This document shows, piece by piece, positions 12,059 through 24,042 of a stretch of 64,000 bases of DNA. The stretch is from the NCBI GenBank assembly GCA_963930655.1, contig OZ005621.1, forward strand, positions 11,457,001 through 11,521,000. Direction: 5' to 3'. Origin of the DNA: Myrica gale. Its lineage: Eukaryota > Streptophyta > Magnoliopsida > Fagales > Myricaceae. Under the pieces are notes generated by a model that was given only the letters and a program-made list of their open reading frames with translations, made no database searches and was not told the origin of the DNA. Position numbers and translations under genes: made by a program. Every line of letters starts with the position of its first letter. Within the stretch, counting starts at the first letter, position 1.

Positions 12059-15000
12059 AGTGGTATCAGAGGCATCGATCCTCTCCAATGGCTGAAGGCA
12101 CTCGAATGAACTTGTTGGTGGAATCTGTAGCTGCAATGAAGTTAAAATAAGAGGGTCATATTGAAGCTATGAAAGATCTCATACGGCAGCAAGACAACCA
12201 GTTAAGAACCCAAGAAGCTCAGCAGAAAATTTTGGAGGACTTAGCTGCTCAAATGGGGAATCTGTCCATGAGTATGTAGACTGTGATTCAACGTCTTCCT
12301 GAGGAGAATGCCAGAGAGAGAGAGAGAGAGTATGTGGAGGCTACAACAACAACCATTATGAAGCTGAGGGGTTTCATCCAAGGTCAGTAAGGTTGATTTT
12401 CCTAGATTTGATGGGGAAGATTCTGCTGGGTGGCTTTATAAGGCCCCCCAGTTCTTCTCATATTACAATACACATCCAAATCAAAAACTTATGCTTGCTG
12501 CTTATCACATGGAAGAGAAGGCCCTAATTTGGTTTCAAGATCTTGAGGATTCTGGAACTTTGGTTGATTGGGGAGGATTTAATATGGCTTTGTAGTTAAG
12601 GTTTGGTAATCATCCTTATGACGACCCCATGGAAGCTTTGACTAGATTGAAACAAACCTCATCGATAGAGGTTTATAAGAGTCAATTTGAGGCTCTTTCT
12701 CATCGTCTCAGGGGGCTGACTGAACATCACAAGCTTAGTTGCTTTTTAAGTGGATTAAGGGATGACATATGTTTACCTATGAGAATGTTGTGTCCAACTT
12801 CACACAGCTTATGGGTTGGCTAGGATGCAAGAGGAGTGTAACTTGGCACACCGAAGGGGGTTCAGGGGTGTTGGAAAATTCTCTCCTTCCAGTAGTGGGG
12901 GTAACACACAGTCTGAAAATTTTTCTCCTTACAGCAGTGGGGGTCGCACAAATTCTGGGGGTTCAAAGGCTATTGTACCCATGCAAAAAATAACTCCACA
13001 ACAGATGAAGGAAAAAAGGGATAAAGGCTTGTGTTATTACTGTGATTCTAAGTGGAGTTCTCTACATAACTTCAGAAGGCCCAAATTGTTTTTGTTGGAG
13101 GGTTCTGAAGAGATCAATGAGTGTGAGGAGTTGAATGTGGAGTTAGAAGCTGAAGTAGAAGGAAAGGAAGTTGAGGAGGATTTTTCTCCTGCTATTTCTC
13201 TAAATGCAATTACTGGTTCCTCTTCTACCAACACTATGAGGTTGCGTGGATAGATTGGTAAACAAGGGGTGGTTATCTTGATTGATAGTGGCAACACCCA
13301 CAATTTCATTGACCCAAAGGTGTTGAGGAAGGAAAAGCTAGCTGTAAATCCGAAGGATGCAGTGAGGGTCCGGGTAGCTAATGGGGAATCTCTCTTAAGT
13401 GAAGGAAAGTGTCCTAAGGTGGGGGTGAAGTTGCAGAATAACAAATTCTTAGTTGACACTTATCTACTACTCTTGGGGGGTTGTGATATGGTGCTAGGGG
13501 TACAATGGTTAAGTTCATTGGGTCCCATCCTATGGAACTTTGAAAATCTTACCATGGAGTTTCAAGTTGATGGAAAGCAAGTTAAGTTGCAAGGCATTAC
13601 TGCTCCGGAGCTGGTTTCTAATGCATGGCAGATCCGGTTGTGTAAGGAAGACCTAGCTTTTGGGGGTGAGTTCTCCTAAGGCATGTAACAGAACGCCGAT
13701 GGAAGTTGGTGGATGTGTATTGACTATCGAGCTCTTAACAAGGAGACGGTGAAGGAAAAGTTTCCTATTCCTATTGTGGATGAGCTTTTGGATGAATTGC
13801 ATGGTGCAACATTTTACCAAATTTGGATTATGCCCAAGGATGTTTCAAAAACGGCTTCTAGTTATGCCCTCTGGGCTAATTAATGCACCCTAAACTTTTC
13901 AAGGGCTAATGAAAGATATTTCCAGAGGTTATTTGAGGAAGTTTGTACTAGTCTTTTTTTTATGACAATTAGTGTATAGTAATAAATAGAGGAGCATATG
14001 CAGCACCTTCGAATGGTCTTGGAGACACTTAAAAAAGCATCAACTTCTTACTAAGCTCTCTAAGTGTCGATTTTGGTACTATGAAGTTGATTATTTGGGA
14101 CATTTCATTTCAGCTCAGCGAGTGAAGGCTGATGACCCTAGTAAAATTGAGCCCATGTTGTGGTGGCCTATCTCCAAACTATAAAGGCACTATGAGGGTT
14201 CTTAGGATTGATAGAGTATCATCGAATGTTTATAAAAGGGTATGATCAGATTGCACCCCTATTACACAGCTATTGAAGAAGAATAATTTAGCTAGTCAGA
14301 AGGAGCAATTGAGGCTTTCTAGCAATTTAAATTAGGCTGTCACTACCCCCACTGTCATAGGACTACCAAAATTTTCAAAGCAGTTCACTATTGAGTGTGA
14401 TGCAACTGGATTGGGAGTAGGAGCTCTGTTGATGCATTCAAACAGATCTATAACATATTTTAATCAATCCTTGAAGGATCGGCTACTTCAACCTTTTGCA
14501 TATGAGAAAGAATTATATGCTCTTATGTGTGTTGTGCAGAACTGGAGGCCATATGTAGTGGGACAAAGATTTGTGATTAGAACAGACCAGCAGAGTCTGA
14601 AGTTTCTTTTGGAACAATTTTTGGAACAAAAGGTGGTTAATCTTAAATAGCAAAAGTGATTGACTAAGCTGTTGGGTTATGATTTTACTATTGTGTATAA
14701 TTAGGGAAGGGAAAATAAGGTTGCAGAGGTCCTGTTCTGCAGGGAGGATCAGCTTGCCTTATCAGTCATATCTTTCCCCAACTCAACATGGTTGGAGGAG
14801 TTAAAAGCCAACTATTCGACTGACCCTAAGGTGTGGGATTTACTGGTTAAGGTTCAAGATGGAATAACACAAGATCCTCAATTTACAGTCAAGAATGGAA
14901 TACTGCTGAAGAAGGGTCAAATATACCTTAGTAAAAGTTCAAAGTTGAAGGACCAAATTATGAAGCACATTCATAACAACCCTTCAGCAGGACATACTGG

Positions 15001-16237
15001 ATATCATAAGACATTACACTGAGCTAAAACAGAGTTCTATTGGCCAAGTATGAAGAAGGACATTCAGGTTTATGTTCAAGAATGTAATGTTTGCCAAAGG
15101 AACAAAATCGAGAATCTAGCACCTGCTGGATTGTTCTAGAGTCTACCAATTCCTACACGAGGTTGTTCTGACATTTATATGAATTTCATTGAAAGGTTGC
15201 CTATGTCTAGAGGTAATTAAGTTATTTTTGTGATGGTGGATAGGTTTATTAAGTATACCCATTTCATGGGAACATCTCACCCCTATACATCCCCTACTAT
15301 AGTTTAATTTTTTTTTAAACCATGTCTTCAAACTACATAGTATGCCTGCTATAATTGTTTATGATCGTGACCTAGTGTTTTTGAGCAACTTTTGCCAGAA
15401 GCTTTTTCGGCTTCAAGGCACAACCTTAGCTCATAGCTCAACTTATCATCCTCTGAGTGATAATCAAACGGAAATCGTGAAAAAATGTGTAGGTCACTAC
15501 CTACATTGTTATTGTGGTGAAAAAAACCTAAGTATTGGGTGACTGGCTACCTATGGCTGAATGGTGGTACAATACCACCTATCACATGTCTACAAAGATG
15601 ACTTCTTTTTTAGGCACTCTATGGGTATCCTCCACCAAAGCTACTGTGTTATGTGGCACATACTGCTCAGAACGCAGCATTGGAATTGGAGTTAAAAACT
15701 AGAGCTCAAATTATGGAACTTCTCACACATAACTTACATGCTGCTCGGTAAAGGGATAAAAGTCAATATGATAAACACCACACAGATAAATCATTTGTAG
15801 AGAGGGATTGGGTATACCTAATGTTGCAACCTTATCGTCAGAAGTCACTTGCATTTCAGAAAAGTCCCAAACTTTCACCTCGTTATATTGGTCCTCTTCA
15901 GGTGCTTCATAAAATCAGAGATGTTGCTTATCATCTAGATCTACCCTCGGAAGCACGAATCCACCCAGTTTTTCATTTTTCTTGCCTGAAGAAGAAACTG
16001 GGTGCTCATGTCACACCTTTTCCATCTTTACCTCCGGTGGATGATGAAGGAGCTCTTCAACCCAAACCCTAAGCGATTTGGGATAGGCGAGTTCGGTAGA
16101 AGGGCGACAGGCCTCTGACTGAAGCCTTCGATCATTGGAAGGACACTACTATAGAGGATGCAACATAGGTTCCATTTTGGCTATTGCAAGACCGATACTC
16201 GCACCTTGTGGGCAAAGTGTTTTGAAGGGGAAGGGAA
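12059..16237 (+). mobile_element. Second internal region: gag, protease, RT, RNase H, integrase
   Basis: Fossil. Parts: gag from about 12089, with a GA microsatellite at about 12315; a degenerate zinc knuckle near 13030; protease at about 13269 (ILIDSGNTHNFID); RT about 13690-14340 ([17 protein letters not shown]); RNase H about 14390-14720; integrase about 15010-15560; C-terminal region 15821-16224 ending HLVGKVF. A purine tract (GAAGGGGAAGGGAA) leads into a type X LTR. Related to, but clearly diverged from, the first internal region. Broken by many changes. Confidence 0.85.
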
Positions 16238-17071
16238 TGTTATGATCCTGACTGGGATCTAGGGTATTTAGTGAAGGAGAAAAATATTAGGGTTTGAAGA
16301 GTAAAGTTGGGACGAAAGGCACGAAAGGACATTCGGGAAGATTCGGGACGTTTATGTTATGTTTTGAAGTGGGTGGAGTTAAACATGTGATGTTGGCATT
16401 GAATGGACTAAGCTAGCTAAAACGAAGTAGGCTTGGTTACCAGGCTAGGCTTAGCCTTCACATGGGTCATAGTTATCTTCATTACTGCTTTTATTAATTT
16501 GTTGAGTCCATTTAGCTAGCCTATGGTCTACTGTCTTTTATTCAATTCAGGGCCCTTGGCCCATAGTCCCCTAATACATATAGGAATATTAAGGGTGAGA
16601 AAATCATCTGGTTTCCACCGGAATTTTTGGTTCCGGCCTATTCCGATACTGGAACCGAAACCCATTTTATGGAAATTCCGGAACCGGAAATTCCGGGGAA
16701 AATGAGGGAATTTTGCGATTCCGGACATAATTTGAGAGCTCAAACGGAGTCATTTGAGCCCTTTTTTGTTTTTTTTTTTAAAACGTCAGTTACGTGACCT
16801 GGGTCAAAACGACCCAGGTCACACAAAAGTTCACCACACCTCCACGTGACCTTCAGCCTTCGCGAGTTTTCATGAGTTCTTTCCCTAAGTCCCTCACAAC
16901 TCTAAGTTCACCACCCCGCCGCCAGCGACAACCCCCCACCACTGAGTCCAATATCCTCCTAGTTATCCTCCTCCTCTCTCACCAGAGTCTATTTTCCCTT
17001 GCGGCATCTGCAGACGCTATTCGCCCTTGTCGCCGTTGGTTGCCCTTTGTGCTTGTGCGTCAACAACAAAA

Positions 17072-17552
17072 ATGGTGACGGCAAAGAAGACGGTACCTCT
17101 TTCTTCTCTTGGATGTTCCATTGTTATTTCTTTATGGATTTTGGGGTTTAAACCAAAAATGTGTCCTTACAATGAGGAAGATCTGAAGAAGACCCATGAA
17201 AGCATAAACAACAGGCTCGCCCTTGTTATGAAGAGTGGAAAGTACACTCTCGGTTAGAAAACCGTCCTACGTTCTCTCCACATCTCTAAAGGTTTTTTTT
17301 TTCTTTTTTCTTTTCAATTTCTCAATTTGTTTAATGTTGTTATTTTTTTTGTTCGAATGTACGTTTCGATCTGTTGGTTATGAGATTCTTTTTTTTTTCT
17401 TATTTTTAAAACTTGCTTATTCTTGACTGTGATTTGTTGGGGAAATGCAGGGCAGTTGATTATACTGTCCAACAATTGCCCTCCTTTGCACAAGTTCGAG
17501 ATTGAATACTATGCGATGCTTGCTAAGATTGGCGTCCACCATTACAATGGAA
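17072..17552 (+). pseudogene. RPL30: Captured fragment of the 60S ribosomal protein L30 gene
   Basis: Three exons with GT-AG introns are recognisable. 17072-17092 gives MVTAKKT; 17189-17291 gives [18 protein letters not shown], then YTLG, then KTVLRSLHISK; 17451-17552 gives [20 protein letters not shown], then [14 protein letters not shown]. This is the N-terminal two thirds of eukaryotic L30, a small 60S-subunit protein, and ends at a normal-looking donor GTAAGT. The final exon (starting NNVDLGTACGK in relatives) is missing. The Tyr codon after YTLG is TAG, so it cannot encode the protein. Introns are retained, so capture was at DNA level and not by reverse transcription. Upstream DNA (about 16850-17071) may be the captured leader. 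It lies wholly inside the hAT element. Confidence 0.9.
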
Positions 17553-18056
17553 GTAAGTGTACTCGTATGCCTCTCCCTCTTGCTTGTTTGTTTGTTAATT
17601 AAGTAGGGAAAGGCAGTGACCATTCCTTTCAGTAAGATCGATTCCTTTGTGTGACCATAACCAATTATCTGATTGACTATTACAAGATCTCTTTTGTTTA
17701 TCTGTTCGCGTACACGAGAAAGCTGAACCGGAATTTCCGGATTCCGTTTTCGGAAATTCCGGTTCTATTCCGGATTCCTATTCCGGTGAGTACTGGAACC
17801 AGAACCAAGACCCATTCTGGCAGTGCCGGCTCAAGAGTAAGGCCACTTAGGCGATAGCCTAAGGCCTCACCCTGAGCAAAGGCCCCATAAAGAGACCCAA
17901 GAAATAAAGAGACCCAATATTTTTTTTTGTATTGTAGATGACCCAAGAAATAATAAAGACAATTGAGCTAAAAAAATGACAAGATGCAATATTTATATTT
18001 TTTTATTATGAGTTTACTATTTTTTTTTTGCTCATTGATATGTTTTTCCCAAGCTT

Positions 18057-19046
18057 AACTACAACAAATTTGGGTTTTAGCGACAGATTATTTTGTTGCT
18101 AAAGAGACAAAATTTGGTTGCTAAAACACTATAGCGACCAAATAAGATCGTTGCTCAGTGGTCGCAACTAAACCGTTGGTAAAGGCTTTTAGCGACGAGA
18201 AGAATATTATGTCGCTATTCAACGCATATAGCGACAAAATATATCTTTGTCCTAATTAATATATTCCTAATAAACTAATATGTATATATATACTTTTGTT
18301 TTATTGCCTTTATAATACCTTAATTGGTATATATATATGATAGAATTCAAAATCTCCATGCTTAGATATTATTCAATTCGATTGACATATTTTACACGTA
18401 TTATTTCTCTTATTGTACTACACATGTGTTTTAACTCTTTAAAGATGAATCAATATTTTTGTCGCTAAATAGGAATTTTTAGCAACGAACATAACATTTC
18501 TCGCTAAAAACATATGGTAGTTTTAGCGATATTATTCGCTAAAACACGTGTTTTAACTCTTTAGCAACAGAGCAATATTTTCGTCGCTAAAGAGGTATTT
18601 TTAGCGACGAAGTTAACGTTTGTCTCTAAAACATGTGGTACTTTTAGCGACAAACTTAACATTTGTTGCTAAAAACATGTGTTTTACTCTTTAACAACGA
18701 AACAATATTGGTGCAAAGGGTATTTTTAGCGACAAACTTAACATTTGTCGCTACAAACATGTGTTTTACTATTTAATGACGGAACAATATTGCTGTTAAA
18801 GAGTATTTTTAGCGAAAAAGTTGATATTCGTCACTAAAACACATGTTCTATTTAGCGACGAACCAATATTTTCGTCGCTAAATAGTATGTTTAGCAACAA
18901 AATTGGTTTCGTTGCTGAAAAATTCGTCACTAAAGAGGTATTTTAGCGACGAAGTTGATATTCGTTGCTAAAACATTTTTTTTAACTCTTTTGCGACGAA
19001 CCAAATAATTTCGTCACTAAAGAGGTAGCTTTAGCGACGAACCAAA
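18057..19046. mobile_element. CACTA-type repeat-rich element inside the nested hAT
   Basis: The left edge AACTACAACAAATTTGGG is one base off the canonical CACTACAACAAA terminus. Many copies of TTTTAGCGACGAA and its inverse TTCGTCGCTAAA follow at 18070-18240 and 18450-19045, the subterminal repeat style of CACTA elements. No right-hand TTGTAGTG terminus was found, so that end is lost. Non-coding. Confidence 0.6.
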
Positions 19047-19128
19047 TAGGGCTTTTTTTCTCTTTTAGCTTTAGCTTCATAATGCTTTTTCACATTATGA
19101 ACTTTGCGAAAAGAGAAAAAAAGCCCTA
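19047..19128. repeat. Perfect long hairpin
   Basis: TAGGGCTTTTTTTCTCTTTT is followed about 40 bases later by its exact complement AAAAGAGAAAAAAAGCCCTA (20-bp arms). It sits at the point where the CACTA-type repeats stop. Confidence 0.85.
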
Positions 19129-19567
19129 TAATAAATTAACTATACAAATTATACGAATGTCCTATAAATTTCTTAATTGTACAAGTTATGGGCCTTGATG
19201 GCATGTGTAAGAGCCCTAGAGAAATAATTAATGGGGCCTTTCAATATTTTATAATAAATTTAATAATTGGTAAATATTTTATATTAAAATTTATACAAAA
19301 GGCCTACAAATTTATATAGCGCCTTGGGCCTCCATTTGGCTTGAGCCGGCCCTGTATTTTGGTTCCATCCGTTCTGATACTCACCCTTAAGGAATATCAT
19401 GTACGTAGAAAGGCATCCAAATCACAACAGAAAAACCAATTGGAGAGTGGCTCTCTCTCTCTCTCTCTCTCGAATAGAGCAGTTATAGATTTCTTCTATT
19501 TTCTATTTTTCCAAACACCTCAATTATATTTTTCACTCTCATTTACATTAGGGAACTCTACAAAAGG

Positions 19568-21728
19568 ATTCTTTGTTATGTTGTTAATTTGAATAAAAAG
19601 AATCCTAATCCTTGCCCAAAAAACAAAAGGATAAGTGTAAGAAAACAGGTTAGCTTGTTGCTTATACATAAAGAAATATGGACTCGCATGCACTAGCAGA
19701 GGTATACAAGCTTCACCATGTTAGGTAACGTTTGCTGACTTAAGCTTGGTTAAATCGATTCTATATATTTGAAGTGGGTAGAGAAGCTTTTGAGATCTAA
19801 ATGTTGAAAGATCATTGATATTTCATTTGTTCTAACAACTGTCATAAAGTTGATGTCCTACGTTCAAAACTGCGGCTCCTCCCATGTCCTCCCTCTCCAC
19901 AGGGGTACATATCTTTTCATTCTTAGTACTGCTGGTTTTTTTGGATATGTTCGGGCGGGTTATTTCGCCAGATCGCGCTGGACACACGCTTCTGGGTGGC
20001 CTTCTGCCGCCTCCATCCGTCAATTTCTCGTGTCTTCGACGACCAGCTCTCCTTTGTTTGAGGTTCCACTCTTGTCTGTGCATCCGCGTACATCTCATGC
20101 TGCAGGGATGCCTCCGCTGTTATGGTTCGGGCCTTGGTGATTCGATTTTCTCTTGCGAGCCACGTGCCCACTTTAGTTCCTTTGAAGGGCTTTATGCCCT
20201 ATTGTTAAGGAACTGACTCACGGTGGTCTTTGTGGTTTTTTTTAGGCCTGCTGATAGTTTTGTTTATTAATAAAAGTTTAGTTTGCCGCGCTCAAAACAA
20301 CTTTTGCTGTGCGGGAACAGTTGGGACTGCAAATACGCAAGGAGGACGAGTGAGAGTTCCATTTGCTACCAAGTGTTAGAAGTATGTCACTTCTATAACC
20401 AATTAATTAATCAAGTCCTAATATCTGATATGTAATATAATTTAGCGGAATGATTTAATTGTAAGTAAATGAGCATATTTTCAATAATATTAAATTTTAG
20501 AGATCAATTACAATATATTGATGAACTTGATTGTAATTAGTAGAAACTATAATTATATTAGAAGAAGAATTCTTCAATTTTATCCTACTGCTGGAATTTG
20601 AGAACCCTAAGGATCCTATGTCTCATGCTCTCTCTAGGGTTTACCAAGACCTATAAATATAACTTTTATATTTAAGGGGCTGACTATCATAACCTATTAG
20701 AGAAATCTAAAAAACGAGAGTGACATCAATCCCTTGGGAAGCAACGCACCTGAGTTGTTGTTCTTAATTATTGGAGCTTTGGATTGGATTATAAAACGAC
20801 TTAAGGTTTGTAGTTTTTTAAATTCCTGTATCAGGCAAGAAATCGAATCCGCAATTATAATTATAATGTTAATTTATATTTTGCTGAAAAGATGTTTGTT
20901 TTAATTTAATTTCGGAGAAACTATCACCGAGGGATATGACAAGCAAGTAACACAAAAAGGGAACTGACACCGCACCAAGTCTTATCTAAAACTAGAAAAA
21001 GTTGCTTTCCACTATCCAATGTTGGCCTAAGGTCGATACACAAGTCTGGTAAATTAATGACGGCAAATATGCTATTCGAATCACTGATAGCAAGGCAAAA
21101 ATGGGATGCAGTGGTTGGCTTCTGCTTGCCACCAAGGTCTCGCTGGGGGCCCCTCCTTTATGTCAATTTATTTGTATGCTTCCACAACAGTTCCGTTCGT
21201 ACTTAGCTCCCTTAAAACTTTTTTCCAATTAATGGTCATCCTACTTGTTTCTATGATAACATGTCGATAATTCAATGGAGACCGATTGATTTCCAGATCA
21301 CTTCTGGTCTGAAAGGTAAAGAAAATTGCCAAAGTGGGGTCTCCTTATGGAACAGAGATTGGACCCAGTTTTTAATCTTCAAGTACTTATACTATTGTGA
21401 TGGAAACAGCATGCTCTTTAAGTGGTTTACATACAGTGATCACTAATTATATGATCAAAGATATATCATTTTACTGATTTCCTAAAATAAAATATATTCA
21501 AGCAAGGTTTTTGAGTTAAGTAAATTGAAAATTTTAAAAATAACTACCTGGATTTTGAGGCGAAAAAAAATAACCGCTTAGGTTTCTATACAAAATAAAT
21601 AACTGCTCGGAGTTTGCGTGTTTTAAATTTAAGTGTCTCCTTCCAATTTTGGTTCGTGAACGTTAACTGATATATGATGAACTCGGAAAAGGGTAAATGT
21701 ATCAAAAAGAAATGTAAAAAATTATGTG
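19568..21728. other. Unassigned repeat-like DNA
   Basis: No recognised gene. About 19840-20290 is GC-richer and ends in TTATTAATAAAAGTT, resembling the tail of a retroelement. About 20374-20950 begins TGTTAGAAG and contains a TATA-like TATAAATATAA, so it could be a lone LTR, but a matching end and target duplication were not found. 21250-21450 has an open stretch without recognisable homology. Confidence 0.3.
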
Positions 21729-23262
21729 GATCATATAATTGAGTTGATATTTTACAAACCCTACCCCCAAAATTAGAAAAAGGAGCTGCATTAGGAAATG
21801 CTATAGGAAATTATGATGTCATATATACATCAGCACCGTACAACATTAATTGTCCATGCATCGGGACATCAGTTAAAGAACATATTTTTTTTCTCTTTTT
21901 GAGAGTTTTACATAGGGCTGAATAGGTTTGGACCAAAACCGACCAGACTGACCCAAACTGACCAAAATCGATTGGGCCCGACTGGTTTCTGGGAGAGCCT
22001 GGTTCGACTGTCGACCTAGAAAATTCAAGAATTGAGGACCTCGGTTCGTCCCATGATTTTGGGGACCCAAGGTGTCGAACCGCTCCTAACCGAGATTCCC
22101 AAGGTAATTTCATTTTTTTTAATAATTAGTGGGGTCACCCCCTTGGAAATTTTTCACCTCCTCCCTTCACACATTGCTGAAAAGCTTGAAACCCAAGCCA
22201 CCCCCTCCACGTTGCTCAGGGCCTCACCCCCTGCCGCTGGCGTCTTCTCTCTCTCACGTATAGCCTCTCTCTGTCAACTGACCACCAAATCTGGTCAACC
22301 CAGCCGATTCTTTCAACCGTCAGTTCGGAGAATTCTCGATTTGGGATGAAAAAAGAACGAACTAGTTTTACATGTCGTATTTTTCAAGGAGAAGCAATTA
22401 AGTAGATGGCAGAATCGGAAGGTGTTTTGCAAATTAGTAACTCATTGCGTTTGATAAACTGCAATTACGTATAACATATGAATCTCTTATATTAGTATAT
22501 ATGACCTCATAATTTCCTATAGCACTTCCTAATGCAGCTCTTTTTCTAATTTTTGGGGTAGGGATTGTAAAATATCAACTCAATTATTTGATCCACAACA
22601 TTAATAGTCCATGTATCAGGACATTAGTTAAAGAAAAGTTTTTTTTCTCTCTTTTGAGAGTTTTACATAAGGCTAAATATGTGTGGACCAAAACTGACCA
22701 AACTGACCGAAACCGATTGGGCCCGACTAGTTTCTAGGAGAGCCTGGTTCGACTGTCAGCCTAGAAAATTCCAGAACTGAGGACCTTGGTTCGTCCCATG
22801 GTTTTGGGAACCCAAGGCGTCGAACTGCTCCGAACTGAGGTTCCCAAGGTAATTTCATTTTTTTAATAATCAGTGGGGTCACCCCCTTGAATTTTTTCCC
22901 CTCCTCCCTTCACACATTTGCTGAAAAGCTTGAAACCCTAGCCACCCCCTTCACGTTGCTCACGGCCTCACCCCCTGCCACTGGCGTCTTCTCTCTTACA
23001 CGAGTCACTCTCACTCTCTCTCACGCAAGGCCTCTCTCTCTCAATCGACCACCAAATCTGGTCAACCCAGCTAGTTCTTTCAACCTACAGTTCAGAGAAT
23101 TCTCGGTTGGGGATGAAAAATGAACGGACTAGTTTTACATGTCGTATTTTTCAAGGAGACGCAATTAAGTAGATGGTAGAATCAGGCGGTGTTTTGCAAA
23201 TTAGTCACTCATTGCGTTTGATAAACTGCAATTACGTATAACATGAATCTTTTATTTTAGTA
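21729..23262. repeat. Inverted arms plus duplicated body (about 0.67 kb, two copies)
   Basis: A 100-bp arm (21729-21829) reappears inverted at 22497-22593. Each arm is followed by a copy of the same body: 21830-22496 and 22594-23262. Both bodies contain GATTGGGCCCGACT, GAGAGCCTGGTTCGACTGTC, GAAAAGCTTGAAACCC and a CT-rich leader-like stretch ending in ACTAGTTTTACATGTCG. The copies differ by scattered substitutions and small gaps. The CT-rich part looks like a gene leader and may be captured host sequence. No transposase. Family unknown, possibly a foldback element. Confidence 0.7.
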
Positions 23263-23356
23263 TTTATGGTGGTCTCTTATCTCAAGATAGGATACTCATG
23301 CATTGGATATCAACCTTTTTCCCCAAACGTAGTGGGCAATATTTTAATAGGGAACC

Positions 23357-24042
23357 TGAAAGATCAGCGAGATAATGGTTCCTTTGTGCTCTTGCCAACA
23401 AATCCCGACGTCCTTGAACCCGACCTCCTCAACTGCAAAACAGACGAATATCATGGCGATCCTTCCAAGAAGGAAAGACCCTCCGATGCTTAAGTCAGTA
23501 TCCGATAGCGTGAGGCTCAGAAATTAAACAGTTAAACTGTATGTAACTTTTATATCACTAAAAAGATCCCCCAACTTTACATATTCCCCGGGTATTTATA
23601 TTACTTTCCGATTATCATTGGTCTCCCGTTGTTTTGCCTGGGGGATTATGTCCTTATCCCTTCGAGATCGTACCCCACTATCTGGTCGTGGAGTGAAGTG
23701 TAGTGGGCAGATATCCTGTTAACTGCCACGGTTTTAACAAGATGATGCTCAACGACTAACCCACTTGACCTTGATATCGGGCTCGCTTTACTGATAACAC
23801 GGAAACCTCGATCTCACGACATCGGTCGTGGCGCAGATTTCGGATTTATACCGAGTCTTCAACTGATTCACCAACGACTCTGATAATCTTTTCTCAATGG
23901 ACTCCTTTTCATGGGCTCGGATTACTTTCAATGACCAATCTATTTAACATTTTGAGGTCTGCTTGAACCCCCACTGGGCTACCTTGGGCCTATTGGGTCT
24001 ACTGGGCCTTAACTCAATTCTAGTCATTTTTATGACTCATCT
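23357..24042 (-). repeat. 3' LTR of the Tat-type element
   Basis: About 686 bp; plus-strand start TGAAAGATCA, end ATGACTCATC. Matches the LTR at 31790-32522 with scattered substitutions and two length differences. Confidence 0.9.

Larger units (their letters stand above)
17821..19354. mobile_element. Second hAT element nested in the first
   Basis: Termini CAGTGCCGGCTCAAG and CTTGAGCCGGCCCTG are inverted repeats of the common plant hAT type. The flanking 8-mers CATTCTGG (17813-17820) and TATTTTGG (19355-19362) match at 6 of 8 positions, an aged target duplication. Only about 460 bp at the edges belong to it; the middle (18057-19046) is CACTA-type sequence. No coding capacity. Confidence 0.8.
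16590..19389. mobile_element. Non-autonomous hAT transposon carrying an RPL30 gene piece (Pack-hAT)
   Basis: The element begins TAAGGGTGAG and ends CTCACCCTTA (10-bp perfect terminal inverted repeats), with an exact 8-bp target duplication AGGAATAT at 16582-16589 and 19390-19397, the hAT hallmark. The outer parts are rich in GGAACCGGAATTCC-like motifs. No transposase was found. The interior carries an intron-containing RPL30 fragment (17072-17552) and a nested second hAT (17821-19354). Without the nested insert the element is about 1.26 kb. Confidence 0.88.
6989..19562 (+). mobile_element. Composite Ty3/gypsy chromovirus (LTR-internal-LTR-internal-LTR)
   Basis: Fossil. The outer LTRs share the start TGTTATGATCC.GACTGGGAT and the end GGGAACTCTACA. 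They are flanked by a perfect 5-bp target duplication AAAGG (6984-6988 and 19563-19567), so the outer pair marks one insertion. Between them lie two gag-pol regions, 7525-11480 and 12059-16237, separated by a different LTR (11481-12058). Both internal regions have Met-tRNA primer sites and a purine tract before their downstream LTR. The pol order protease, RT, RNase H, integrase with a chromodomain-like C-terminus suggests a chromovirus, perhaps Reina-like. It is broken by many changes. The outer LTRs differ visibly, so it is old. The 3' LTR was later split by a hAT transposon. Confidence 0.9.
16238..19562 (+). repeat. 3' LTR (type X), split by a hAT transposon
   Basis: LTR sequence runs 16238-16589, is interrupted by the hAT element 16590-19389, and resumes at 19390-19562 after an 8-bp duplication. 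It matches the LTR at 6989-7524, including the (CT)n tract (longer here, about 19449-19474) and the end CTCTACA. Confidence 0.9.

Noticed and set aside
18070-19045. Regular repeats reminiscent of a CRISPR array
   Set aside because: The repeats alternate in orientation, vary in spacing and match CACTA subterminal repeats of a plant transposon.
19850-20216. Two long overlapping open stretches on the plus strand
   Set aside because: Open frames occur on both strands of this GC-richer patch, which is expected by chance. No domain recognised.
22032-23123. Open stretches in both copies of the duplicated body
   Set aside because: They translate a CT-rich, leader-like sequence and differ between copies without sign of protein-level conservation.
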